This document shows, one piece after another, positions 6,639 to 14,533 of a DNA stretch of 17,545 nucleotides. Under the pieces are notes generated by a model. The model was not told the origin of the DNA and did no database searches. It saw nothing but the letters and a program-made list of their open reading frames with translations. The DNA is taken from contig JBEKJD010000023.1 of the NCBI GenBank assembly GCA_050011415.1, positions 1-17,545 of the forward strand, written 5' to 3'. Source of the stretch: JADFXI01 sp050011415. GTDB taxonomy: Bacteria > Nitrospirota > Thermodesulfovibrionia > Thermodesulfovibrionales > Dissulfurispiraceae. The position numbers and the translations under genes are program-made. How positions within the stretch are numbered: position 1 is the first letter of the stretch; every line of letters starts with the position of its first letter.

Positions 6639-9392
6639 GTGCTTTGCGAATTTCACGAGACCATGATGGAAAACGATAGAAATACGAATGAAGAGTCTTT
6701 GTTGAACGACAGCATGACAGAAGCGTTTAAACAAGCGCAGGCGAGTCCGGGTTCTTGCCTGGACGTTACAAAAGAACAGCTCAACAGGCTGTCGGTCATA
6801 CATGAACTCACCAAAGCCATTATATCAGCGAATAATTTCAACGAGCTGCTCGAAAAAATTTCCAGGGAAACGGCAATACTCTTTAATGCGCGTGGGTGCA
6901 TGATACGCCTTATCGAAGACGGCATGTTGAAAATCAAGGCCCATTATGGCTTCCCTGCTGAAATGAAGGAGGCCTTAACAGTTAGTTTGGGGGAAGGATT
7001 TATCGGCAGAGTGGCGGAAGAGGGGAAGACCATATTCATGCAAAGCCCTGATGATTTCGGTCGTCTTTCACAATATTTAGATATACAAACAGCTCTAAGC
7101 ACTCCATTAAAAATCGGTGATCAAATAATAGGGACCTTTGGACTCTATAACAAAAAATCGTCTGACAAAGACGGAAACGAAACTGTCGTCCGATTTACAT
7201 CGGAAGACGGGCTTACACTCGAAGTCTTTGCTTCCATTGCTGCAATCGTTATAGACAAATCCATTTTATACGAAAACACCCTCAGAAAAGAGAAAGAAGC
7301 CCTGATCGCGAAACAGCAGTTTGAGGATTTGTGGGACCACCTGCAGGGTTTTATAGAGAATTCCGCTGATGCGATTGTTACTACGGATATGAGGGGCATC
7401 GTTGCATCATGGAACATCGGCGCCGAGAAGATCTATGGCTATACCCGCAATGAGTCTATAGGGCAGTACATGCCTTTTATCCCTGATTTTCTGAGAGACT
7501 CTGAGAATGTCTACACAGAGCGGGTCAAAAAGGGAGAGACCATCAAGGATATCGAGACTGTCAGGAAGACTAAAGACGGGCGGCTTCTTGACGTTAATCT
7601 TACCCTGTCGCCCATCAAGGACTCCGCGGGCGCTGTCATAGGCATAAGCGGCATTGCCCGCGACGTAACAGAAAAAAAACGCATTGAAAAAGACCTGATA
7701 AGCAAAAATGCCGTGCTCTCAAAGCTGCTGATGATAAGCTCGGCAATGCGGGGCACCCTCGAACTGGACAAGCTCTTAAGGATGGTGCTGACCGCCGTCA
7801 CCATGGGAGACGGCCTCGGGTTTAACCGTGCGATGCTCTTTCTGCTTGACGAGGCCAATAATACCCTGAAAGGCGCTATGGGTGTGGGGCCTTCAAGTCA
7901 TGAGGAGGCATGGGAGATATGGTCGCGCCTGTCCACCGAACACAAGAGCCTTAATTCCATCATGGAAGAAATTGAGAAGGGCCCTCTAAGAAAAGATTCA
8001 TTTATGGACAGGCTTTGCTGCGGCGTCGAGGTCTCCCTGGAAAGTGAAACGATCCTCACAAAGGCGCTGAAAGAAAAACAGGCTTTTAATGTGACTGATG
8101 TCCATGCCGAGCCTCTTTCTGATCCGATTCTCATACAGCAGCTCGGCACTCTTGCCTACGCTGCACTGCCTCTCATATCGCGGGACAAAGTAATCGGAGT
8201 TTTGTGGGTTGATAACGTTTTTACCAGCAGGCCGATTTCCGATCTGGACATGGAATTTCTCAGGGGTTTTTCCGACCAGATGGCCTCAGCCATAGAGAAC
8301 GCCCGCCTCTTTGAGCATGTGGCACAGGCGGAACAGGAGTTGGAAAATATTTTTGAATCGATATCCGACCTGGTGTATTTCAACAGCAGTGATTACACGA
8401 TCAAAAAAGCAAACAAATCGGTGCTGTCACGTCTCGGCAAGCCGCTTGAGTCCGTTATAGGCAAAAAATGCTATGAACTCTTCCACGGCACCGCCGAACC
8501 CTGGGCAAAATGCCCCCACCATAAAACCATACTCACCAGGGAGTCGTTTATCGAGGAGATCGAAGACCCGCATCTCGGCGGCACGTTTCTGTCCTCCAGC
8601 TCTCCCATCTTCGGCAAAGCTGGAGAGCTCATAGGCACGGTGCATATTGTCAGGGACATATCTGAGATCAAGAAACTGCGGGAAAAGGTAGCCACTGCCG
8701 ACAGGATGGCGGCCCTCGGTGAAATGGCAGCGAAAGTCGCCCATGAAATAAGAAACCCTTTACTGTCCATAGGAGGTTTTGCGCGAAGGCTCGAAAAACG
8801 GCTGGAGAGCGATTTGAAAGAATACTCGAAAATTATCGTTGATGAAGTCAGCCGCCTTGAAGGGATCCTCAACGATACGCTCAGCTTTGTCAAGAGCTCA
8901 CCGGTCAAGAAAGCGGCCGTAGACCTCGACGAAATCATTGACAATATCATCAATCTCCTCGAACCGTCAGTGCTCGAAAGAGGCAATCGCCTGACAAAAG
9001 AACTAACGCAGCCGGTCAGCATACAGGCTGATTATGACCGGTTCAAAGAGGTTCTTCTCAACCTCGTCACCAACGCCAATGAATCTACAGACAACGGAGA
9101 TATAATCATAAGGGCCTATCGTCGAACGGTGCTGTCCGGACCGGATTTGATGGGGCATGCAGCTGAAAGCAGCAAGGTCATTATTGAAATAGAAGACAGC
9201 GGCTGTGGAATAAGAGAAGAGAACCTTAATCGCATTTTCGACCCGTTCTTTACAACACGTCCGACCGGGACCGGCCTGGGCCTTTGCATAACTAAAAGGA
9301 TTGTTGAAGAGCACGGTGGAAGAATTGAGGCAGAAAGCAAATGGGGAGCGGGCACAAAATTCAAAATTTATTTGCCGTTAGAGGAGGACTGA
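6639..9392 (+). CDS. Soluble hybrid-sensor histidine kinase (GAF-PAS-GAF-PAS-HisKA-HATPase)
   Basis: This is a cytoplasmic two-component sensor kinase of 917 residues without membrane segments. Domains in order: GAF about 50-205, PAS about 232-345, a second GAF about 360-560, PAS about 565-680, then a dimerisation helix with the H-box AHEIRNP (His702), N-box NLVTNANES near 808, G1 DSGCGI at 853-858, FTTRPTGTGLGL with G2 at 877-882. The second PAS has C611, H616 and C625 in CYELFHG and WAKCPHH, a cysteine-type insert known from redox-type PAS domains, here with one cysteine of the usual pair replaced by Trp. The GTG start has GGGGA very close by; ATG at 6663 is an alternative. The receiver gene follows after 1 nt, and glgA precedes it, so it may control glycogen-related genes. 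Confidence 0.93.
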   Translation: MLCEFHETMMENDRNTNEESLLNDSMTEAFKQAQASPGSCLDVTKEQLNRLSVIHELTKAIISANNFNELLEKISRETAILFNARGCMIRLIEDGMLKIKAHYGFPAEMKEALTVSLGEGFIGRVAEEGKTIFMQSPDDFGRLSQYLDIQTALSTPLKIGDQIIGTFGLYNKKSSDKDGNETVVRFTSEDGLTLEVFASIAAIVIDKSILYENTLRKEKEALIAKQQFEDLWDHLQGFIENSADAIVTTDMRGIVASWNIGAEKIYGYTRNESIGQYMPFIPDFLRDSENVYTERVKKGETIKDIETVRKTKDGRLLDVNLTLSPIKDSAGAVIGISGIARDVTEKKRIEKDLISKNAVLSKLLMISSAMRGTLELDKLLRMVLTAVTMGDGLGFNRAMLFLLDEANNTLKGAMGVGPSSHEEAWEIWSRLSTEHKSLNSIMEEIEKGPLRKDSFMDRLCCGVEVSLESETILTKALKEKQAFNVTDVHAEPLSDPILIQQLGTLAYAALPLISRDKVIGVLWVDNVFTSRPISDLDMEFLRGFSDQMASAIENARLFEHVAQAEQELENIFESISDLVYFNSSDYTIKKANKSVLSRLGKPLESVIGKKCYELFHGTAEPWAKCPHHKTILTRESFIEEIEDPHLGGTFLSSSSPIFGKAGELIGTVHIVRDISEIKKLREKVATADRMAALGEMAAKVAHEIRNPLLSIGGFARRLEKRLESDLKEYSKIIVDEVSRLEGILNDTLSFVKSSPVKKAAVDLDEIIDNIINLLEPSVLERGNRLTKELTQPVSIQADYDRFKEVLLNLVTNANESTDNGDIIIRAYRRTVLSGPDLMGHAAESSKVIIEIEDSGCGIREENLNRIFDPFFTTRPTGTGLGLCITKRIVEEHGGRIEAESKWGAGTKFKIYLPLEED

Positions 9393-9393
9393 T

Positions 9394-9750
9394 ATGAAAA
9401 TACTGGTTGTAGATGATGAAAAAAACATACTTAAACTTTACCAGGTCGAGCTTGAGGACGAGGGATACTCTGTAGTCACGGCCAATTCAGGCAAAGAGGG
9501 ACTGGAGGTATTTGAAAGGGAAAACCCCGATATCGTCACCCTTGATATTCTCATGCCTGACCTGGACGGGATTCAGGTATTGAGACTGATGAAGGAGAAA
9601 AGGCCCAATGTGCCGATCATTATGCTGACCGCTTATGACTACAGGGACGACTTTTCGGTGTGGGTGTCCGATGCCTACGTGGTCAAATCATCGGATTTGA
9701 CCAATCTGAAGGCCACCATAAAGAAATTGATTAATAAGACAACCTCATAG
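9394..9750 (+). CDS. CheY-like single-domain response regulator
   Basis: This is a stand-alone receiver of 118 residues with no output domain. Seen: acidic pair D7/D8, phospho-acceptor D51 in TLDILMPD, switch Thr79 in MLTAYD, and the conserved Lys98 in YVVKSSD. The ribosome site GAGGAGG lies inside the end of the kinase gene, whose stop is one base upstream of this ATG, so the two are almost certainly partners. Without a DNA-binding domain it probably acts through protein contact or as a phosphate relay to another kinase. The Lys is followed by Ser-Ser where most receivers have Pro, a minor deviation. Confidence 0.93.
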   Translation: MKILVVDDEKNILKLYQVELEDEGYSVVTANSGKEGLEVFERENPDIVTLDILMPDLDGIQVLRLMKEKRPNVPIIMLTAYDYRDDFSVWVSDAYVVKSSDLTNLKATIKKLINKTTS

Positions 9751-9868
9751 TAAACGGGCTAAAGGCTAAGGGTAAAAGGCTAAAGACTGGTAAAAACAAA
9801 AAATAATAATTAGAAGTTATCTTTTGTTTTCGCCTCTTGCCATTTGCCTTTAGCCTTTAGCCTGTTTA
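9751..9868. repeat. Intergenic heptad hairpin (site C)
   Basis: The left arm starts directly after the receiver stop codon and consists of 7-nt words (ggctaaa, ggctaag, ggtaaaa, ggctaaa). The right arm (9836-9868) has their complements (gccttta twice, gccattt). A perfect 13-nt core pairs 9757-9769 with 9850-9862, and taaac/gttta closes the base. An inner stem pairs aaaacaaaa (9793-9801) with ttttgtttt (9822-9830). Nearly the full 118 nt can fold into one long hairpin. Confidence 0.88.
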
Positions 9869-9882
9869 CTGCTTAATATTTG

Positions 9883-9891
9883 TGCTACAAT
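9883..9891 (+). promoter_or_regulatory. Candidate extended -10 promoter for the YeiH-like gene
   Basis: TGCTACAAT reads as an extended -10 (TGn-TACAAT) with no convincing -35, the usual trade-off for such promoters. A start near 9898 would give a leader of about 105 nt. Confidence 0.3.
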
Positions 9892-9907
9892 TATGTTGCT
9901 CGGGGAA

Positions 9908-9943
9908 ATTGCAGGACCATGCCGGCGCGGCAGCGCTTGCAAT
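9908..9943 (+). other. Structured leader element upstream of the YeiH-like gene
   Basis: Within the leader, attgca (9908-9913) pairs with tgcaat (9938-9943), and an inner tgcc/ggca hairpin (9920-9923 with 9929-9932) is GC-rich. It matches no riboswitch class I recognise. It ends about 60 nt before the start codon, and the rest of 9944-9990 shows no clear pattern. Confidence 0.3.
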
Positions 9944-10003
9944 CATAGATAGAGGTTTCAATATTTTCTAAACTGCGCGGACAGATAAATCAGGAGGGAA
10001 ATC

Positions 10004-11434
10004 ATGTCGAAAGAACTTGGGAAATCGGCTGCCGATTATTGCGAGACAAAAGAATGTGCCACCGGGGCTCCGGAAAAGCCCCGCAGCATGGGATGGAAAG
10101 AACTGTATTTAAAGGAGGACTGGTGGGCCATCTATGTCGGCTTTGGCATTGCGCTGCTTTGCCTTATCGCTTTTTTTAACGGCTCGACATTTGCTAAATC
10201 GCTTGCAATCAATCCGGGCGGTTTGAAATGGACTCCCGATTCTTTCGGAAAGGTGGTTGACCACTTCTCAAATAACGTAGGTCTCTACGGCATACAATTT
10301 CTGTTCTGGCTGGTCATATTCAGCATTACGACAAAGATAATGCGCATAAAGACATCAGAGTTTATTCCCGCGTTTATCATTCTCTATATACTGTCAATAT
10401 TAGCCTTCCTGATTGCCGGATGGAAGGACTCGGGCCCCTGGATGCTGGAGCCGCCGATTGCGGCTCTTTTGATAGGGCTTGTAATAGCAAACGTTTTCCC
10501 CTTTCCCAAATGGATGGATTCCGGCTTCAGGGTGGAATACTACATCAAGACAGGCATTGTGCTTCTCGGCGCTACATTTCCGCTCAACCTTGTGGCATCA
10601 GCAGGACCGGTTGCCCTCTTTCAGGCAACAGTGATATCTGTTACGACATGCCTGACAATTTACTTTGTTGCAACGAAGGTCTTCGGACTCGATAAGCGGC
10701 TTGCAGCGGTAATCGGCACAGGAGGCGCCGTATGCGGCATATCCGGCTCGATGGCTATCGCAAGCGCGGTTGGCGCCAAAAAGGAGCATTTGTATACCTC
10801 TGTTACCCTCGTAGTCGTCTGGGCTATATTCATGGTTTTCTTTATCCCTTTTGTGTCAAAGACGCTTAATCTGAATCCTGGAATAGCCGGGGCATGGGTC
10901 GGGACCTCAGAGTTTGCTGATGCCGCAGGTTTTGCCGCTGCCAGCGCCTATGGGAAAATGGCAGGCAACGAGGACGCGGCCATCCAGGGCTTTACCTTAA
11001 TGAAGGTCATCGGCAGAGATATCTGGATAGGCATCTGGTCATTTGTCTTTGCCCTGATTGCCTGCCTGAAATGGGAGAAAGAGGAGTGCGGGGTAAGGCC
11101 GAGCGCCATGGAGATATGGTGGAGGTTCCCGAAATTTGTGTTAGGGTTTTTCCTGGCGTCGCTGCTCATGACAATTATAGCAGCCGGCTATTCTGCGGCA
11201 GACTTCAACAAGGTCTTCAAACCGGGTGTCTTTGGACCTATTGCAGGACTACGCACATGGGCCTTTATTTTCTGTTTCATGAGTATCGGGCTTACGACGC
11301 GCTTCAAGGAGCTCAAATCCGCCGGGGTGAAACCTTTCATCTCATTCACTGTTGGGGTTTTGGTAAATGTGACGCTGGGTTTTCTTCTCTCTGTTTATGT
11401 GTTCGGCAGTCATTGGATGACCCTCGGAAAATAA
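10004..11434 (+). CDS. YeiH/UPF0324-family membrane transporter (putative sulfate exporter)
   Basis: This is a polytopic inner-membrane protein of 476 residues in the YeiH (UPF0324, PF03601) family, often annotated as a putative sulfate exporter; the substrate is not established. Seen: a cytosolic start of about 40 residues, then some ten or more hydrophobic segments, with the family signature GTGGAVCGISGS at residues 238-249 and a second conserved patch (WVGTSEFADAAGFAAAS) near 298-315. It is over 100 residues longer than E. coli YeiH; the extra part is the N-terminal 140 residues with two or three additional membrane spans and a WKELYLKEDWW motif. A strong ribosome site (AGGAGGGA) precedes the ATG. 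A small cysteine protein follows 26 nt later and may be a partner. Confidence 0.88.
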   Translation: MSKELGKSAADYCETKECATGAPEKPRSMGWKELYLKEDWWAIYVGFGIALLCLIAFFNGSTFAKSLAINPGGLKWTPDSFGKVVDHFSNNVGLYGIQFLFWLVIFSITTKIMRIKTSEFIPAFIILYILSILAFLIAGWKDSGPWMLEPPIAALLIGLVIANVFPFPKWMDSGFRVEYYIKTGIVLLGATFPLNLVASAGPVALFQATVISVTTCLTIYFVATKVFGLDKRLAAVIGTGGAVCGISGSMAIASAVGAKKEHLYTSVTLVVVWAIFMVFFIPFVSKTLNLNPGIAGAWVGTSEFADAAGFAAASAYGKMAGNEDAAIQGFTLMKVIGRDIWIGIWSFVFALIACLKWEKEECGVRPSAMEIWWRFPKFVLGFFLASLLMTIIAAGYSAADFNKVFKPGVFGPIAGLRTWAFIFCFMSIGLTTRFKELKSAGVKPFISFTVGVLVNVTLGFLLSVYVFGSHWMTLGK

Positions 11435-11460
11435 AATACCTCATCGTTCAGGAGGCGGAT

Positions 11461-11667
11461 ATGAGAGCAAAATGTATTGAATGCGGGTTCTTCCAGAACA
11501 ACCCCGCAATAATCGAAACAGCCTTTCCAGGCTTGAACTCCCTGAGCTCCGCCTATTCATCCGTGAGGGCAGAGTCCGGCATTTGCGAGCGTCTTGAACT
11601 CTTTATATCATCACGGTATGGCTGCAAATTTTTTTCGCCCGGCGAGGAAAACAATAAAAATTGTTAA
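11461..11667 (+). CDS. Small CxxC protein, unrecognised family
   Basis: This 68-residue protein is not recognised. Cysteines are C5 and C8 in CIECGF, C42 in ESGICERLE, C55 in RYGCKFF, and C68 at the end. The CxxC plus two later cysteines could hold a zinc or iron-sulfur site. The start at 11461 is supported by AGGAGG 6 nt upstream; a longer in-frame reading would overlap the transporter gene by hundreds of bases and is unlikely. Position 26 nt after the transporter and before a perfect terminator makes it the last gene of that transcript. The ESGxCE...F.SSRYGCKFF pattern looks selected rather than random, so the gene is probably real. Confidence 0.7.
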   Translation: MRAKCIECGFFQNNPAIIETAFPGLNSLSSAYSSVRAESGICERLELFISSRYGCKFFSPGEENNKNC

Positions 11668-11703
11668 AAAATAAAGGGGGACGACAATCCCCCTTTATTT
11701 TTT
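11666..11703. terminator. Bidirectional intrinsic terminator
   Basis: A perfect 15-bp stem pairs 11666-11680 with 11689-11703 around an 8-nt loop (acgacaat). It has a five-GC core flanked by A and T tracts, so it works in both directions. It separates the convergent small cysteine gene and the receiver gene, and its right arm overlaps the last codons of the latter. Confidence 0.92.
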
Positions 11704-12090
11704 CTTATTTCCCTGCCTGTGAGAGATGGCCTTATCAATAGCCTCCACTATGGCGCCTGGAGTGAAAGGATTTTCTATATAATCAAAAGCCCCCAGCTTT
11801 ATGGCCTCCACAGCGGTATTGATCGTCTGGTAGCCCGTGATCATTATTACTTCAATATCCGGCCACTCTTCCTTGACCTTTTTTAACACCTGCATTCCGT
11901 CGATATCAGGCATTTTAAGATCGGTCAGGACAACATCCACCGCGTCTTGCGCAAGAAGGCCCAAACCTTCTGCCGCACTCTTTGTGGTCTTGACCTCGTA
12001 CCCCTCCGGAACGAGGATACGCTGACAGCTTATCCGAACAATATCTTCATCATCTATAATAAGCACCCTGCCTTTATTCATATCAGCCAT
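11695..12090 (-). CDS. Response regulator receiver protein lacking the conserved lysine
   Basis: This is a single receiver domain of 131 residues, with no output domain. Seen: D13/D14 acidic pair, phospho-acceptor D57 in LTDLKMPD, and Thr85 in MITGYQ. At the position of the conserved lysine (normally KPF) the sequence reads YIENPF, so Lys is replaced by Asn107. That lysine normally contacts the phosphoryl group, so phosphorylation chemistry or signalling may be altered. The start overlaps the upstream kinase gene by 8 nt, indicating a tight pair. It resembles the partial receiver at 17318 (shared SC.RIL and KK.KEE.P segments), consistent with a duplication. An alternative ATG lies 9 nt downstream. 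Confidence 0.92.
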   Translation of the reverse strand: MADMNKGRVLIIDDEDIVRISCQRILVPEGYEVKTTKSAAEGLGLLAQDAVDVVLTDLKMPDIDGMQVLKKVKEEWPDIEVIMITGYQTINTAVEAIKLGAFDYIENPFTPGAIVEAIDKAISHRQGNKKK

Positions 12091-13276
12091 TTCCCAGAGG
12101 AAGACTTATAAAAAAGCTGGTCCCCTTTCCCGCCTCGCTTTTCACTCTGATTGCTCCGCCATGGTCTTCTATTATACCATGACTGACCGCAAGACCTAAA
12201 CCAGTGCCCTTCCCAACCGGCTTGGTGGTAAAAAAAGGTTCAAATATTTTTGGCAGATCCTTTTCGGAAATGCCGGACCCCGTATCACTAAATTCAATTT
12301 CCGCAAACATACGGCCCTTGTCCATAGCACTCCGCGTCGAAATTGTCAGCGTACCTTCACCTTCCATCGCATCAGCCGCATTCACTATCATATTCATGAA
12401 GACCTGCTGCAGCTGCAGACCGCCGGCCAGCACCAACGGGAGAGATTCATCCATTCGGGAAATAATTTGTATATTGAAAAAATCGCCCGTGCGGCTGATA
12501 ATGTCGAGAGTACCTTTCAGTATATCGTTGATATTGACCAAGGCCTTTTCAGTTGTTGTCGCCCTTGAAAATCCCAGAAGACCCTTAATTATACTTGAGC
12601 ACCGGTTGGCCTGCTCAATAATGACCTCAACATCCTTCCTCTCCTGGCTGTCACGTGGAAGGGAATTCAACAGCAAGTGTCCAAAGGTAATGACCCCGGT
12701 AAGAGGATTGTTTATCTCATGGGCCACGCCTGCTGCCATGCGTCCCAGTGAGGCCAGTTTCTCTGACTGTATCAGCTGCGCCTGGGCATTTTTTATCATC
12801 TCGGTTTTCTCCTCGACCCTGTTTTCGAGCATTGTGCCCCACGCAATAAGCTCGCCCTTGGCCCTGGAAAGTTCCGCTGTCATAGCATTAAACGATTGCG
12901 CAAGCTCCCCCATTTCATCCCTGCTATTGATCGTGACCTTATGTCCCAGGTCGCCTGATGCAACCCGCTGCATGCCGTCAACAAGCACACTCACCGGAGT
13001 TGAAACCAGCTTCCATAAGATCGAGCACAGGACAACTGAAATAACAGAAAGAAATATAAACACAAAAGCAGCGATAGCCCAACTCTGCTGCCGTATTACC
13101 ATTTCAAGATCAACGGATGACACGCCGTAGGGGGTAAAATTCCTGATCAATTCCTTTTTCTCGTAGGCTATAAGCAAATACCAGAACACAGCACTTACCA
13201 CCACCATAAAACAGCCGATTGCCAGCAGCAGTTTCCCGGTAAGGGAATAAAAAGTCTTTCTCACCTTTACACGCAT
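12083..13276 (-). CDS. Membrane histidine kinase (HAMP-HisKA-HATPase)
   Basis: This is an inner-membrane sensor kinase. The start chosen is ATG 13276, with AAGGA 7 nt upstream; a longer frame reaches 13369 but would read through the divergent promoter region. The 397 residues have two membrane segments (about 15-37 and 67-90) around a small periplasmic loop of about 30 residues, HAMP about 88-140, a coiled coil about 140-172, H-box VAHEINNP (His186), N-box MIVNAADAM near 297, G1 DTGSGI at 331-336, FFTTKPVGKGTGLGL with G2 at 357-362. The small loop argues against a large external ligand domain. It is paralogous to the divergent plus-strand kinase and overlaps its receiver gene. Confidence 0.93.
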   Translation of the reverse strand: MRVKVRKTFYSLTGKLLLAIGCFMVVVSAVFWYLLIAYEKKELIRNFTPYGVSSVDLEMVIRQQSWAIAAFVFIFLSVISVVLCSILWKLVSTPVSVLVDGMQRVASGDLGHKVTINSRDEMGELAQSFNAMTAELSRAKGELIAWGTMLENRVEEKTEMIKNAQAQLIQSEKLASLGRMAAGVAHEINNPLTGVITFGHLLLNSLPRDSQERKDVEVIIEQANRCSSIIKGLLGFSRATTTEKALVNINDILKGTLDIISRTGDFFNIQIISRMDESLPLVLAGGLQLQQVFMNMIVNAADAMEGEGTLTISTRSAMDKGRMFAEIEFSDTGSGISEKDLPKIFEPFFTTKPVGKGTGLGLAVSHGIIEDHGGAIRVKSEAGKGTSFFISLPLGNG

Positions 13277-13332
13277 AATATATCCTTTCGCAGCCACGCT
13301 GTTTCTGTCAAGCCCGCGAAGCAAATCCCAAG

Positions 13333-13363
13333 TTGACTGGATACCGGTGGTAAGTTGTATTAT
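13333..13363 (+). promoter_or_regulatory. Candidate promoter for the plus-strand kinase and DRTGG/PHP module
   Basis: TTGACT (13333-13338) is followed by TGTATTAT at 13356-13363, giving a 17-19-nt spacer depending on the hexamer chosen. Transcription would begin near 13370, which would make the ATG at 13369 unusable or leaderless and favours the ATG at 13390. The 92-nt divergent region holds no other clear motif. Confidence 0.35.
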
Positions 13364-13368
13364 TAACA

Positions 13369-14520
13369 ATGCTTGAAATAATTCTCAAAATGCTGCGTAA
13401 AAAGGCCCATTCCCTTACCGGGAAACTTTTATTTGCGATAGGCAGCATGATGCTGTTTCTGGGGTTTATATTTGCCTTTAGTTTCATCAGACAATTCCCT
13501 GACGTGCCCCTCCGGAAGGTGCTTTTTTACGGCGGCCCCTTCGTGGTCCTTGTATCTTTTACTCTGTGCCTGATTCTTTATAATTTTGTTACAAAACCCC
13601 TTTCGTATCTGGTTGAAGGAATGAAACGCCTCTCATCAGGCGATATGGATTACAGAATTGACTTTCGCGGGTCTGATGAGATCGGGATACTGGCACGGTC
13701 CTTTAACTCCATGTCGGATGAACTGAAGGAATATAAAGAAAAAATGGAAAACTGGACCAAAAGCCTTGAAGACGAAGTGCAGAAAAAAACCTCTGAAATA
13801 TACAAGGCCCAGGAACACCTGATCAATACAGAGAAGCTTGCCTCACTGGGACGCATGGCTGCCGGTGTCGCACATGAAATAAACAGTCCCCTCACCGGCA
13901 TTGTCACCTTTTCCCATCTGATGCTGAAGCGTACCCCTCCTGAAAATGTGCAGGACGTTGAAGACCTTAACGTTATTATTGACCAGGCTGAACGGTGTTC
14001 AAAAATCATAAAGGGACTGCTCGGATTCTCCAGGAAGACCTCTTCGGAGAAAAGCATGATCAATCTCAATACACTGCTCGAAAACACGCTGGCAATGGTA
14101 AGGCATCAATCCAGGTTCTACAATATCCTTTTTGATCTTCGTTTAGACAGCTCTCTTCCGGAAGTGAATATTGATCCCAACCAGATCCAGCAGGTCTTTT
14201 TGAACCTGCTGATCAATGCCGCGGATGCAATGGAAAAGAAGGGAAAGATAATCCTGGCAACAAGGCCTGTTGAGAACGACGGCGCCAGGTTCGCTGAGGT
14301 TGAAGTTACCGACAGCGGCCCGGGCATTCCCGAGCACATCCGCAGCAGGATATTTGAACCGTTCTTCACGACCAAGCCGGTCGGCAAAGGAACAGGGCTC
14401 GGACTTGCCGTAAGCTATGGCATTATAAAAAAGCACGAAGGCACTATATTTATCGGGAACTCACCGGGCAGCGGAGCAAGCTTTTACATCCGACTCCCGG
14501 TGGCCCGGCACCTTGACTGA
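13369..14520 (+). CDS. Membrane histidine kinase (HAMP-HisKA-HATPase), paralogue of the divergent kinase
   Basis: This is a sensor kinase of 383 residues. Two membrane segments (about 18-40 and 53-73) are separated by a loop of only about a dozen residues, so it probably senses within the membrane or from the cytoplasm. HAMP about 73-125, coiled coil to 150, H-box VAHEINSP (His169), N-box LLINAADAM near 281, G1 DSGPGI at 315-320, G2 GTGLGL at 341-346. It shares SLTGKLL-AIG, KLASLGRMAAGVAHEIN and FFTTKPVGKGTGLGLAVS with the minus-strand kinase, a clear duplication. The ATG at 13369 lacks a ribosome site; ATG 13390 is an alternative that aligns with the paralogue's start. It heads the DRTGG/PHP module, whose first gene begins 13 nt after its stop. 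Confidence 0.92.
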   Translation: MLEIILKMLRKKAHSLTGKLLFAIGSMMLFLGFIFAFSFIRQFPDVPLRKVLFYGGPFVVLVSFTLCLILYNFVTKPLSYLVEGMKRLSSGDMDYRIDFRGSDEIGILARSFNSMSDELKEYKEKMENWTKSLEDEVQKKTSEIYKAQEHLINTEKLASLGRMAAGVAHEINSPLTGIVTFSHLMLKRTPPENVQDVEDLNVIIDQAERCSKIIKGLLGFSRKTSSEKSMINLNTLLENTLAMVRHQSRFYNILFDLRLDSSLPEVNIDPNQIQQVFLNLLINAADAMEKKGKIILATRPVENDGARFAEVEVTDSGPGIPEHIRSRIFEPFFTTKPVGKGTGLGLAVSYGIIKKHEGTIFIGNSPGSGASFYIRLPVARHLD

Positions 14521-14533
14521 GGAGGCGCATGCA

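Noticed and set aside
8471..9022. Minus-strand frame of 183 residues opposite the soluble kinase
   Set aside because: It mirrors the codons of a strongly supported kinase gene, is rich in Ser/Arg as such shadows are, and has no motif or ribosome site.
9751..9868. Heptad arms as a CRISPR array or plain intrinsic terminator
   Set aside because: There are no spacers of constant length and the words are inverted between arms. The stems lack a GC-rich core followed by a T tract, and one site lies between divergent starts.
11071..11460. Long plus-strand frame overlapping the transporter gene
   Set aside because: It is out of frame with a strong membrane-protein gene. Only its last 68 codons, from the ATG at 11461 with a ribosome site, are believable.
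13277..13369. Longer N-terminus for the minus-strand kinase
   Set aside because: The extra residues have no domain features, cross the divergent promoter region, and the ATG at 13276 has a good ribosome site and aligns with the paralogue.
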